From Gordonia humi (GTDB taxonomy: Bacteria; Actinomycetota; Actinomycetes; Mycobacteriales; Mycobacteriaceae), in contig NZ_JACIFP010000001.1 in the NCBI RefSeq assembly GCF_014197435.1, positions 2,108,001 through 2,172,000 of the forward strand: DNA of 64,000 bases, written 5' to 3'. The stretch's first letter is position 1; each line of letters starts with the position of its first letter. Under the pieces are notes generated by a model that saw only the letters and a list, made by a program, of their open reading frames with translations, ran no database searches and was not told the DNA's origin. A program made the position numbers and the translations under genes. Of the stretch, positions 25,836-34,197 are shown one piece after another.

Positions 25836-27223
25836 CCCGGTTCCACCTCAACCTGTCGTTAATGACACCCGGGCACTTCCGACATGCGTGGCGGCTGTCG
25901 CACGCCGATCCGCTCGCCTATCTCGACGTCGACCACTTCGTCCGGCTGGCTCGCCTCGCCGAGGACGCGAAGGTCGACGCGGTGTTCCTCGGCGATGCGC
26001 CGGCACTGCGCGGCGAGATCGCATCGGCCCCCGGTACCGGTATCGATCCGCTGATTCTGCTCGGGCACATCGCGGCGGTGACCCAGAACCTGGGTGTGAT
26101 CATCACGAGTTCCAGCACGTTCAACTCGCCGTACAACCTGGCGCGGCGCTTTCAAGCTCTCGATCACGTGACGAAGGGGCGTGCCGCAGTCAACGTGGTG
26201 ACGACCGCTGCGACAGCTGCTGCCGCCAACTTCGGACTCGACGAACATCCCGACCGTGCCACTCGGTACCGCCGGGCGTGGGAGTTCCTCGATGTGGTGA
26301 CCCGGCTGTGGGACGGGTGGGCGCCCGATTGGCTGGTCGCCGACCGAGAGACGGGCGAGTACGCTGATCCGTCCCGGATCACCCCGATCGATCACCGGGG
26401 CGAGTTCTTCGCCGTCGCCGGGCCGCTGCCTGTTCCGGCGGGGCCGCAGGGTCGTCCGGTGCTGGTACAGGCGGGTGGTTCTGAGGGCGGTCTGCGGCTG
26501 GCGGGCGATTTCGCCGACGTCGTGTTCACCGTCGCGCAGACCCGCGAGGACGCCGTGGCCTTCCGGAATGAGATCCGAAGCCGTGCCGCAGCGGCTGAGC
26601 GCCGACCCGACGACGTCAAGGTGTCGTTGGGCGTCGTCGTGCTCGTCGGAGAGGATGAGAGGGATGCCGCCCGGCGACTCGATGAACTCGCGGCGACGCT
26701 GCCGATGGGACGGCTTGCCGCCGAGATGGTGCGCAACCTCGGTCTGTCCGTCGAACAGTTCGGTCCGGACGTTCCGATACGTGCGGCCGACCTACCAGAC
26801 GATGTACCGGAATCGGCGTTCTCCGCAGGATTCGGCCGCGCGGTACGTGCGTTGATCGCGCAGGAGCCGAGGACACCGCGGCAACTCGTCATCGGCAGTG
26901 CCGGAGGTTCGGGGCATCGTCTGGTCGTCGGATCACCGGAGAGGGTCGCCGCCGACCTCGCGGACTGGTTCGCCGCAGGCGCCGCAGACGGCTTCACGAT
27001 CATGCCGGCCGACGTCGCGGTGGATCTCGAGAACTTCACTCGGCTGGTTGTTCCGATCCTGCAGCGGCGCGGGATCTTTCAGAGCGAATACTCGGCGCCG
27101 ACCCTCCGCGCGCGGCTGTTCGGCACGTCCTCGGACACCGACCACGAGCACGATGACGTGGTGTCGTGGGCTCCCGTCGGTGAAGTCGACTCGGCGGTAG
27201 TCGAAGGTCTGCGCCTGGGGTGA
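25832..27223 (+). CDS. NtaA/SnaA/DszA-family LLM flavin monooxygenase, full length
   Basis: 463 aa with every family segment: FHLNLSLMTPGHFRHAWR, VDAVFLGDAPAL, SSSTFNSPYNLARRF, AAVNVVTTAATAAAANFG, the middle module DRETGEYADPSR...HRGEFFAVAGPL, VQAGGSEGG and the C-terminal GSGHRLVVGSPERVAADLADWFAAGAADGF. Relatives oxygenate nitrilotriacetate, pristinamycin IIB precursor, or dibenzothiophene sulfone, with FMNH2 from a reductase. It is the last gene of the rightward arm and gives the internal yardstick showing what the 19174 and 20432 proteins have lost. Confidence 0.88.
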   Translation: MTRFHLNLSLMTPGHFRHAWRLSHADPLAYLDVDHFVRLARLAEDAKVDAVFLGDAPALRGEIASAPGTGIDPLILLGHIAAVTQNLGVIITSSSTFNSPYNLARRFQALDHVTKGRAAVNVVTTAATAAAANFGLDEHPDRATRYRRAWEFLDVVTRLWDGWAPDWLVADRETGEYADPSRITPIDHRGEFFAVAGPLPVPAGPQGRPVLVQAGGSEGGLRLAGDFADVVFTVAQTREDAVAFRNEIRSRAAAAERRPDDVKVSLGVVVLVGEDERDAARRLDELAATLPMGRLAAEMVRNLGLSVEQFGPDVPIRAADLPDDVPESAFSAGFGRAVRALIAQEPRTPRQLVIGSAGGSGHRLVVGSPERVAADLADWFAAGAADGFTIMPADVAVDLENFTRLVVPILQRRGIFQSEYSAPTLRARLFGTSSDTDHEHDDVVSWAPVGEVDSAVVEGLRLG

Positions 27224-27341
27224 ACGCTTACGTCGGCCGGGGGCGACGACGGTCGCGTTCGGCGCAGGCGCGGAGGACGCCCGCAACGGGTGACGTCGTG
27301 GGCGGTGAGGTGAATCGTGAACGTGGAAGCCCCGGTTCGGG

Positions 27342-27893
27342 CTATCTCCGTCCGAACAGCGTCACGTCGTTGCACGCCTCGCAGACGTCGTCCGGAATGA
27401 CGCCCGCGCGCTGCAGGTAGCCGAAGCCGATGCAGCCCAGGCACAGCCCGAACGCGAACTCGAGGAAGGCCGCGACGATCAGTGCACCGACGACGATCTG
27501 TGCCGCCAGGCCGAGGCCGACGAGCGAGAGTCCGAATGCGACGGCGGAGAACACGAGGCCGATGGTCTGGGCGAAGCGCTTCGGCGGACCCGGTACCGTC
27601 TTCTCCCGGCGCCAGATGCGCGGGACGATCACGTGGACGGCGAGTCGACCGAACGGGGAGTAGCGCGGTCCGCCGGCCACCCGCAGCAGGAAGCCGAGCG
27701 CCAGAATCCCGTACAGCCACGGTTGATTCACCACGATCGACACGATGGCCAGCAGGATCACCAGTCCGGCCGTGCTGCGGGCCGCATAATCGTTCACCGG
27801 GTTCGGGAAGTCGAGCGCGCCGCGGTGCCACGAACGCCGCTCGACGGCGACGGACGAATCGACCTGCGTGAACAGGGAGTCGGAGGGGCTCAT
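27342..27893 (-). CDS. DUF4395 membrane protein
   Basis: 183 aa from the ATG at 27893; a GTG nine bases upstream is possible. It has about four hydrophobic segments, the conserved opening FPNPVNDYAARSTAG, and the segment GGPRYSPFGRLAVHVIVPRI typical of DUF4395. Two C-x2-C pairs near the C-terminus (CLGC and CEAC) could bind metal or form redox disulfides. DUF4395 proteins are often found near thioredoxin-like or sulfurtransferase genes; function is unproven. It converges with the large LLM operon, ending 118 bp from it. Confidence 0.85.
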   Translation of the reverse strand: MSPSDSLFTQVDSSVAVERRSWHRGALDFPNPVNDYAARSTAGLVILLAIVSIVVNQPWLYGILALGFLLRVAGGPRYSPFGRLAVHVIVPRIWRREKTVPGPPKRFAQTIGLVFSAVAFGLSLVGLGLAAQIVVGALIVAAFLEFAFGLCLGCIGFGYLQRAGVIPDDVCEACNDVTLFGRR

Positions 27894-27938
27894 GCGGCCC
27901 ACGCTACGTCCGCGATCGGGGCGGGTCGAGGATTTGGC

Positions 27939-29765
27939 TCACGCTGCGGTGAACGTCTCGATCACGTCGAGGATGGCCTCGCCGTACCGTTCGAGTTTGG
28001 CCTCGCCGATACCGTTCACCGACAGCAGCTGCTCGTCGCTCGTCGGACGCGTCTGCGCGATGCCCTCGAGGGCCTTGTTCGACAACACCGTGTACGGCGG
28101 GATCGCCGCCTCCTTCGCCACGGAGGTCCGCCAGCGGCGCAGCGCCTCGAAGAGGTCCTTGTCCTCGTCGGACAGATCGACGGTGGCCACCGCGGCCTTC
28201 GGTCGACGAGTTCGTGCCGGTCCCCGCGCATCCTCGCGGAAGAGCTGCGGCACCTTGCCGTGCATCACCGGCACTCCGGCCTCGGTCAGGTAGTACTGCC
28301 CGTACTCGCCGCGGGTCTCGAGATAGCCGGACGCGAGCAGCTGCCGCACCACGCTGCTCCAGGTGTTCGCGTCGAGGTCGTCACCGATGCCGTATGTGCT
28401 GAGATTCTTGTGGCCGAGCTGGTCCATCCGCTTGTTGTCCACGCCGCGGAGGATGTCGATCAGATGGCCCGCACCGTAGTGCTGGCGGTATTCGCGGTCG
28501 AGCCGCCAGATGGTCGCCATCAGCTTCTGCGCGGGCACGGTCCCGTCCCAGGTCGACGGCGGATTCAGGCAGGTGTCACAGTTGCCGCACGGACCCGACT
28601 CCTGGTCGAAGTAGCGAAGCAGCCGCTGCCGCCGGCATGACGCCGTCTCACACAGCGCGAGCATCGCGTTCAAGTGCTCCGACTGACTACGACGGTGCGC
28701 GGCATCGCCGTCGGACATCTGGATCAGCCGCTGCTGCTGTACGACGTCGGCCAGGCCGTACGCCATCCACGCCACCGACGGGAGTCCGTCGCGGCCGGCG
28801 CGGCCGGTCTCCTGGTAGTAGCCCTCGACGCTCTTGGGCAGATCGACATGCGCGACGAATCGCACATCCGGCTTGTCGATGCCCATGCCGAACGCGATGG
28901 TCGCCACGACGACGATCCCGTCTTCGCGGAGGAATCGGTGCAGGGTGTCCTCGCGCAGCCGTTTGTCCAGTCCCGCGTGATACGGCAGCGCGTTGATCCC
29001 GTTCGAGGACAGGAACGCGGCGATGCTCTCCACCGATTTGCGGCTCAGCGCGTACACGATGCCGGTGGCCGGCTCGCCGTCGACGACGCCTTCGGTGCGG
29101 ACGAAGTCGAGCAGCTGCTTGTTGGCCTGCTTCTTCGGCTCGATCCGGTAGGTGATGTTCGGGCGGTCGAAGCTGGACACGAAGTGTCGGGCCCGCTGCA
29201 GATGCAGCCGCTCGGTGATCTCCTCATGAGTGCGACGGGTCGCCGTCGCGGTCAACGCGATCCGCGGAACGTCCGGCCACAGCTCGGCGAGCTCGCCGAG
29301 CGCGAGATAGTCGGGCCGGAAGTCGTGCCCCCACTGCGACACGCAGTGCGCCTCGTCGATCGCGACGAGGGACAGCTGTCCCCGCGAGAGCAGATCGCGC
29401 GTGTACTGACCACTGAGTCGTTCGGGTGCGACGTAGATCAGATCGAGTTCGCCCGCCAGGAAACGGCGCTCGACGTCGGCGCGGTCCTCCGGCGCCTGCG
29501 TCGAGTTCAGGTAGGCCGCCCGGACGCCGAGTTGTCGGAGGGCGCCGACCTGATCGGCCATCAGCGCGATCAACGGCGACACGACGACCGCGCACCCGTC
29601 CCGCACCAGGGCGGGCACCTGGTAGCAGAGGCTCTTGCCGCCGCCCGTCGGCATCAGCACGACGGCGTCGCCGCCGCCGATCACCTGTGCGACGATCTCG
29701 GCCTGATCGCCACGGAACTCGTCGTACCCGAATACGGTCCGCAGTACCTCGTACTGGTCGGTCAC
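27939..29765 (-). CDS. recQ: ATP-dependent DNA helicase RecQ
   Basis: 608 aa, GTG start. The full RecQ layout is present: helicase core with Walker A MPTGGGKSLC, the DEAH box and aromatic-rich loop IDEAHCVSQWGHDFRPDY, motif VI QETGRAGRDG, the zinc-binding cysteines (CETASC...CGNCDTC), a winged-helix RQC domain, and a C-terminal HRDC domain (EALRRWRTSVAKEAAIPPYTVLSN). It unwinds recombination and replication intermediates. Many actinobacterial RecQ proteins keep all these domains; nothing is missing here. Confidence 0.95.
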   Translation of the reverse strand: MTDQYEVLRTVFGYDEFRGDQAEIVAQVIGGGDAVVLMPTGGGKSLCYQVPALVRDGCAVVVSPLIALMADQVGALRQLGVRAAYLNSTQAPEDRADVERRFLAGELDLIYVAPERLSGQYTRDLLSRGQLSLVAIDEAHCVSQWGHDFRPDYLALGELAELWPDVPRIALTATATRRTHEEITERLHLQRARHFVSSFDRPNITYRIEPKKQANKQLLDFVRTEGVVDGEPATGIVYALSRKSVESIAAFLSSNGINALPYHAGLDKRLREDTLHRFLREDGIVVVATIAFGMGIDKPDVRFVAHVDLPKSVEGYYQETGRAGRDGLPSVAWMAYGLADVVQQQRLIQMSDGDAAHRRSQSEHLNAMLALCETASCRRQRLLRYFDQESGPCGNCDTCLNPPSTWDGTVPAQKLMATIWRLDREYRQHYGAGHLIDILRGVDNKRMDQLGHKNLSTYGIGDDLDANTWSSVVRQLLASGYLETRGEYGQYYLTEAGVPVMHGKVPQLFREDARGPARTRRPKAAVATVDLSDEDKDLFEALRRWRTSVAKEAAIPPYTVLSNKALEGIAQTRPTSDEQLLSVNGIGEAKLERYGEAILDVIETFTAA

Positions 29766-29771
29766 AGGTGG

Positions 29772-29975
29772 TCAGGACTCCTTCGAACGCTCGGCCTGTT
29801 CGGCCTTGCGCGCCGCATCGCGCAACTCGAAACCATCGGTCACCAACTCGCCGACCTCGCGGGCGACATCGCCGACCGCCGTGGTGATGATGCTGGTGAT
29901 GTTGCCGACGCGAGTCGCGGTGTTCTGCACCAGCTCCTGCGCGATGTCCTTGGTTCGTTCCGTCCGACCGACCAC
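29772..29975 (-). CDS. Small hypothetical helical protein (67 aa)
   Basis: GTG at 29975 follows GGAGGA at good spacing. The 67-residue product begins MVGRTERTKDIAQELVQNT and is predicted helical: a middle stretch with spaced hydrophobics (VGNITSIITTAVGDVAREVGELV) and a charged Ala/Glu/Lys tail. No signal or clear membrane span. It ends 6 bp before the recQ start and is probably cotranscribed with it. I do not recognise the family; the middle stretch might associate with a membrane surface. Confidence 0.7.
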   Translation of the reverse strand: MVGRTERTKDIAQELVQNTATRVGNITSIITTAVGDVAREVGELVTDGFELRDAARKAEQAERSKES

Positions 29976-30008
29976 GATCTGTCCTCCCTCGGGCTGTTGT
30001 CCATGGTA

Positions 30009-30035
30009 GGGGTCTCGACTCCGCTCGACCAGCGG
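30009..30035. repeat. Dispersed GTCTCGAC...GCTCGACC repeat, copy 1
   Basis: A 27-bp stretch (GGGGTCTCGACTCCGCTCGA onward) recurs with about 24 identities at 56800-56826. Its ends, GGTC and GACC, are complementary, so it is an imperfect dyad. Both copies lie in short noncoding gaps between leftward genes. Elements of this GGTCGAG/CTCGACC type are common between genes in related actinobacteria (general knowledge). Confidence 0.6.
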
Positions 30036-30057
30036 TGGGGCTCGACCAGCGGTGGGG
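30024..30057. repeat. Two tandem 17-bp units CTCGACCAGCGGTGGGG
   Basis: The unit occurs perfectly twice, 30024-30040 and 30041-30057, followed by a third start CTCGA. It extends the dispersed repeat at 30009 and fills most of the 101-bp gap between the small 67-aa gene and the hydrolase end. Confidence 0.8.
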
Positions 30058-30076
30058 CTCGAGATGGGGTGAGGGT

Positions 30077-31000
30077 CTACAGCACCTTCTCGACGAAGGC
30101 CACGATCTCGGCCTCGACCTCGTCGCGGATCTCGGGTTCGTTGTGGACCTCGTGGCGGAAACCGGTGTAGACGCGGGTGCGCACATCGCGGTGCCGGGTG
30201 GCGACGAGTCGGTTCGCGACGTGATAAGCGCCCTCGCCGTAATTGGTCACGGGGTCCTGATCGCCCGCCAGGATCATCACCGGCAGGTCGGTGCGCACCG
30301 ATGCGTACCAGTCGTCGGCGTTGGCGACGTCGTACAGGTCGATGAAGCCGCGCAGGAAGCGGACGGTCATCGGGGCGCCGAAGTTGTTCAGCGGGTCGAT
30401 GCCGTGATCGCGCACCACGTCGGCGCTGCGGGCCACCCAGTCGGTGGGGCCGGCGCCGTCGCCGTAGCGGGACACGAAAGCGTCGAACAGGGTCTCGATG
30501 TACTCGGCCGCGGCCGGACCGGCCTGGTTCGGCTCGGCGGCGAGCGCGGTGCGGTCGACACCGGTCTCGATGCCCGCCATCTGTGCGGCGATCCCGCACA
30601 GGATCAGCCCGTCGATCTGAGTGACCGAGGCCAGCGGTCGCGCGATCATCGACCCCCACGAGTGTCCGAACACGACGTACGGCAGATCCGGGTAGGTCTC
30701 CCGTGCGATCGTCATCAACGACTGTTCGTCGACGACGGCGGTCTGTGCACCGTGATCACCGGTATCCACCCAGAATCCCGATTCGACGGCCGTCTTGCCG
30801 TGGCCGGCGTGATCGTCGGCCACGACGACGAACCCGGCGTCGAGCAGTGTGGTGATCAGGTGCAGATAGCGGCGGGAGTGCTCACCGAGACCGTGGATGA
30901 TCTGGACGATCGCCCGCGCGGGCCGTGTGGGGTGATACATCCACCCGTAGACGGTGTCGCGGCCGTTGTGCGAGGGAAAGGCGAGTTCGGTGAGTGCCAC
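30077..31000 (-). CDS. Alpha/beta hydrolase (lysophospholipase / monoacylglycerol-lipase type)
   Basis: 307 aa, GTG start. Serine hydrolase fold: oxyanion region IIHGLGEHSRRY, nucleophile elbow GHSWGS, Asp in ILAGDQDPV and His in GFRHEVHNEPE. The HGLGEHSRRY plus RHEVHNE pattern is that of the Hydrolase_4 (MGL-like) family that cleaves lysophospholipids or monoacylglycerols. No signal peptide, so cytoplasmic. It lies downstream of the DesA3-type gene but is probably a separate unit, given the strong hairpin between them. Confidence 0.88.
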   Translation of the reverse strand: MALTELAFPSHNGRDTVYGWMYHPTRPARAIVQIIHGLGEHSRRYLHLITTLLDAGFVVVADDHAGHGKTAVESGFWVDTGDHGAQTAVVDEQSLMTIARETYPDLPYVVFGHSWGSMIARPLASVTQIDGLILCGIAAQMAGIETGVDRTALAAEPNQAGPAAAEYIETLFDAFVSRYGDGAGPTDWVARSADVVRDHGIDPLNNFGAPMTVRFLRGFIDLYDVANADDWYASVRTDLPVMILAGDQDPVTNYGEGAYHVANRLVATRHRDVRTRVYTGFRHEVHNEPEIRDEVEAEIVAFVEKVL

Positions 31001-31030
31001 TCTGTCACCGTATCGCAGTGCGCACAGTGG

Positions 31031-31076
31031 AGACGGCGCACGAACGGCGACAGGTGTCGCCGCTCGCGCGCCGTCT
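31031..31076 (-). terminator. 22-bp stem hairpin after the desaturase operon
   Basis: The arms 31031-31052 and 31055-31076 are complementary at 20 of 22 positions around a 2-nt centre. The two exceptions are A-C on the plus strand, which become U-G wobbles in a leftward transcript, so the stem is continuous only in RNA read from the minus strand. It lies 46 bp past the desaturase stop. There is no U-tract, as is frequent for actinobacterial terminators. This orientation bias supports termination of the leftward desaturase transcript. Confidence 0.65.
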
Positions 31077-31121
31077 GTGTCGGCTGCGCGACGCCTCGAC
31101 GCAGACCTAGGGGACGTGGGC

Positions 31122-32273
31122 CTAGGCTGCGTCGACGGCCTTGCTGCGCTCGATGTTGACGATCACGTCGTTGTCGTCGCGGGTCATCCAGTTGGGCAGC
31201 GACAGTTTCGCGATCTTCTTCCAGGTGGAGCCGAGCTGATTGCTCAGCGAACCGGTGTTGTACGGCAGACCGTACTTCTCGCAGATCTCGCGGACCTCGA
31301 CGGCCATCTCCGGGTACCGGTTGGCGGGCACGTCCGGGAACAGGTGGTGCTCGATCTGGTGCGACAGGTTGCCGCTCATGATGTGGAACAGGCGACCGCC
31401 GTCGATGTTGGCCGATCCGAGCATCTGCCGGACGTACCACTGTCCCTTCGTCTCGTCGACACATTCTTCGGCGGTGAACGTCTGTGCGCCGGTGGGGAAG
31501 TGGCCGCAGAAGATGATCGAGTACGCCCACACGTTACGGATCAGGTTGGCGCTCGCATTGCCGACCAGGGTGGAGAGGAAGAACGGTCCGGTCAGGGCCG
31601 GCCACAGGATATAGTCCTTGGCGACCTGCTTGCGGGCCTTGCGCCACATGCCCTTCACCAGGTGCTTGACGTCGCCCCACTTGCGCTTGCCCTGCACGAT
31701 GTTCTCGGCTTCGAGATCGTGCAGCATGACGCCCCACTCGAACAACAGCATCAGGGCGGTCGCGTAGCCGAGGTTGCCGAGGTAATACGGGTTCCACTTC
31801 TGATCGCGCGCCATGCGCAGGATGCCGTAGCCGATGTCGCGGTCTTCGCCGAGGACGTTGGTGAAGGTGTGATGCATGTAGTTGTGGCTGTGCTTCCACT
31901 GATCGCCCGGGCACACGTTGTCCCAGTCGAACTCGCGCGAATTGTAGGTGTCCTCGCGCATCCAGTCGTACTGGCCGTGCATCACGTTGTGGCCGATCTC
32001 CATGTTGTCCAGGATCTTCGCGACGCCGAGCGACGCGACGCCCGCCAGCCACACCGGCGGCAGGAACGGGACGAACATGGCTGCGCGACCCGCGAACTCG
32101 AGCTTTCGCTGAGCGGCGATGATCGAGTAGATGTACTCGCGGTCCTTGTCGCCGAGGTCGGCGACGATGCGCGAGCGCAGGGCGTCGAGTTCGGCGCCGA
32201 GCGCTTCGACCTGCTCATACGAGAGGTCGATCTCGGTGGACGGGGTGCGCTGGGGGAGAAGTGAGACGGTCAT
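31122..32273 (-). CDS. desA3: Membrane acyl-CoA desaturase, DesA3 type
   Basis: 383 aa. Three His boxes of integral-membrane di-iron desaturases are intact: HNVMH (95-99), HSHNYMHH (128-135) and HQIEHH (305-310). Hydrophobic segments flank them. DesA3 (Rv3229c) introduces the delta-9 double bond in stearoyl-CoA using electrons from the reductase Rv3230c; the same pair occurs here, with the reductase gene 39 bp upstream. The E-I-G-H-N-V-M-H-G-Q-Y-D-W-M context matches that group. AAGGGA precedes the ATG. Confidence 0.92.
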   Translation of the reverse strand: MTVSLLPQRTPSTEIDLSYEQVEALGAELDALRSRIVADLGDKDREYIYSIIAAQRKLEFAGRAAMFVPFLPPVWLAGVASLGVAKILDNMEIGHNVMHGQYDWMREDTYNSREFDWDNVCPGDQWKHSHNYMHHTFTNVLGEDRDIGYGILRMARDQKWNPYYLGNLGYATALMLLFEWGVMLHDLEAENIVQGKRKWGDVKHLVKGMWRKARKQVAKDYILWPALTGPFFLSTLVGNASANLIRNVWAYSIIFCGHFPTGAQTFTAEECVDETKGQWYVRQMLGSANIDGGRLFHIMSGNLSHQIEHHLFPDVPANRYPEMAVEVREICEKYGLPYNTGSLSNQLGSTWKKIAKLSLPNWMTRDDNDVIVNIERSKAVDAA

Positions 32274-32312
32274 GGTGTCGATCCCTTCTTTTCAGGTGTG
32301 GTGGCGGTCGGC

Positions 32313-33383
32313 TCAGACGTCGATCTCGACGTCGCCGACGGGGGCGTTGACGCAGATCTGGATGTGGGCGTCGGGCTCGGAGTCGAGCTCCCCGGTCAGC
32401 ACGTTGCGGGTGCAGCCCGACGTGCGGACCTTGGTGCAGCTGAAGCAGATGCCCATGCGGCATCCGTATTCGGGACTCAGGCCGGCGCCCTCGGCCTGTT
32501 CGAGGATGGTGCGGCCGTCGTTCTCGGCGCTCACGTTCGACGTCCCGAAGGTGACCGTGCCACCGACCTGGTCGTCGGGCACCACGGTGGGCAGTGCGAC
32601 GGTGAACGCCTCGCTGTGCAGGTTCTCGGCGATCCCGGCCTCGTCGGCGTACTCCCGGACGGCGTCCATCAGCGTCGCCGGACCGCACATGTACACCTGT
32701 GCACCGGATGCGGCGACGTCGGCGATGTGCTCGGCCTGAAAGTGCGACGGGTCCTCGCCGCGCGTGTAGTACAGGCGCAGCGTCACACCGGCGACGCTAC
32801 GGGCGATCGCTTCGAGTTCGGCGCGGTACGCGACGTCGTCGGCCGAGCGGGCGTAGTGCACGAAGGTGATCGGACCGGGGTGTCCTTCGGCGATCAACGT
32901 GCGCAGCATTGAGAGCACGGGTGTGATTCCGCTGCCGCCGCTGACGAGGACGATCTCGGCGGGGCGTTGGGTCGGCAGGGCGAACTCGCCGGCGGCGGCC
33001 GCGAGCGTCAGCACCTCGCCGGCCTCGACGCGGTCCCGGAGGTGGTTCGAGACGAGGCCGCCGTCGTGTGCCGCGACGGTCAGCTCGATGTCGCCGCGAG
33101 GGTTCTCGGCGTTGGCGGGGGAGAAGAAGCGGCGCTGGCGGATGCCGTCGATCACCACTCCGACCTCGACGTACTGTCCGGCTCGGTGGCCCTTCCACTG
33201 GCGGGTGGGGCGCAGCGTCAGCGTCACTGAGCGATCCGTGCGGTGCTGCACGTCGACGACCTTGGCCCGGGTGTCTCGCCAGGTGAGCATCGGGTCGATG
33301 AACTCCAGGTACCGGTCCACCGGGTAGGGGGTGGCGGTGGCTTCCACGAGCGAACCGACGAGGGTCGCGAGGCGCTTGGCCAT
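32313..33383 (-). CDS. Ferredoxin reductase partner of the desaturase (Rv3230c type)
   Basis: 356 aa with three parts in order: an FAD-binding beta barrel (RQRRFFSPAN, about residues 82-91), a NAD(P)H-binding domain starting at VSGGSGITPVLSML (148-160), and a C-terminal plant-type [2Fe-2S] ferredoxin domain with CRMGICFSCTKV and the final Cys in QICVN. It passes electrons from NADPH to the desaturase. AAGGAG lies in front of the ATG. First gene of the leftward operon, facing the FabR/DesT-like regulator across a dyad. Confidence 0.93.
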   Translation of the reverse strand: MAKRLATLVGSLVEATATPYPVDRYLEFIDPMLTWRDTRAKVVDVQHRTDRSVTLTLRPTRQWKGHRAGQYVEVGVVIDGIRQRRFFSPANAENPRGDIELTVAAHDGGLVSNHLRDRVEAGEVLTLAAAAGEFALPTQRPAEIVLVSGGSGITPVLSMLRTLIAEGHPGPITFVHYARSADDVAYRAELEAIARSVAGVTLRLYYTRGEDPSHFQAEHIADVAASGAQVYMCGPATLMDAVREYADEAGIAENLHSEAFTVALPTVVPDDQVGGTVTFGTSNVSAENDGRTILEQAEGAGLSPEYGCRMGICFSCTKVRTSGCTRNVLTGELDSEPDAHIQICVNAPVGDVEIDV

Positions 33384-33416
33384 ATCGGTCTCCTTCCGGG
33401 GTGTTCGAACTTTTCA

Positions 33417-33432
33417 GTGAACATCTGTACAC
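33417..33432. promoter_or_regulatory. Probable operator GTGAACATCTGTACAC for the FabR/DesT-like regulator
   Basis: The 16-bp site fits GTGnACAnnTGTnCAC, 12 symmetric positions, and lies in the 118-bp gap between the divergent reductase and regulator genes. The left half AGTGAAC resembles what I recall of Pseudomonas DesT sites. Binding would let one regulator control both the desaturase operon and itself. Confidence 0.6.
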
Positions 33433-33501
33433 ACAAAGAATGTCTCTCCGCACCGGGAGGTGTCAAGGTCTTGTGAACGTGTCGGTCATCACCGTGGAGG
33501 G

Positions 33502-34143
33502 GTGAACTACAGTGCACATGTGGCCGGAAGTCGAGCGGAGAAGAAGGAACAGACTCGGCAGGCGCTGCTCGACACCACCGTCGATCTGGTGGACGACCGT
33601 TCATTCGGAAGCATCAGCCTGCGCGAGGTCGCACGTGGTGCGGGCATCGTGCCCACCGCGTTCTATCGGCATTTCGCCTCCATGGAGGACTTGGGCGTCA
33701 CACTCGTCGAAGACGCGATGCGGATGCTGCGGGGAGCGCTGCGCGAGGCGCGTCGGGATCTGTCCGGGCGGGGGATGCCCACCGCGCGAGACTCGCTGGC
33801 CATCCTGCTCAAGAAGGTTCGCAGTGACGAGAGGCAGTTCCGGTTCCTGGTCCGCGAACAGCACGGCGGCGTCGCCGAGGTCCGTCGCGCCATCGGCACC
33901 GAACTGCGGCTGCTCTCTCGTGAACTCGCCATCGATCTCGCGCGGACGCCCGCGTTGGTGTCGTGGGAGGCCGAGGATCTCGAGGTCGCGGCCGATCTGA
34001 TCGTGACGATCATGATGACCGCCGTCGCCGAACTGCTCGACGGCGACGGACGCGAGTCCACCGAGCGGCAGCTCGTCGCGCGAGCGGAGAAACAGTTGGT
34101 GATGGTGTTTCTGGGGATGGCCGCGTGGCGTCCGAACGAATGA
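33502..34143 (+). CDS. TetR-family regulator, FabR/DesT-like (fatty-acid unsaturation)
   Basis: 213 aa from the GTG at 33502 (GGAGG just upstream); a GTG at 33520 is an in-frame alternative. The recognition region SISLREVARGAGIVPTAFYRHFASMEDLGVTLVEDAMRML and the later FRFLVREQHGGVAEVRRAIGTELRLLSRELAIDLA closely follow FabR and DesT, which sense the acyl-CoA/ACP saturation state and repress unsaturated fatty-acid genes. Divergent placement beside a desaturase and its reductase fits that job exactly. Confidence 0.88.
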   Translation: MNYSAHVAGSRAEKKEQTRQALLDTTVDLVDDRSFGSISLREVARGAGIVPTAFYRHFASMEDLGVTLVEDAMRMLRGALREARRDLSGRGMPTARDSLAILLKKVRSDERQFRFLVREQHGGVAEVRRAIGTELRLLSRELAIDLARTPALVSWEAEDLEVAADLIVTIMMTAVAELLDGDGRESTERQLVARAEKQLVMVFLGMAAWRPNE

Positions 34144-34197
34144 CGACTGCGCCGATGTGAGGCACAGTTGTCGGACTCATGAGGAATGATCTACGTC

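Noticed and set aside
27224..27341. Terminator between the LLM operon and the DUF4395 gene
   Set aside because: An AGCCC/GGGCT stem with 6-nt loop is present, but the arms are short and there is no U-tract, so it is not listed as a feature.
29772..30659. 295-codon Arg-rich frame opposite the hydrolase
   Set aside because: Shadow of the hydrolase gene. Only its last 67 codons, with their own GTG and GGAGGA, are kept as a small gene.
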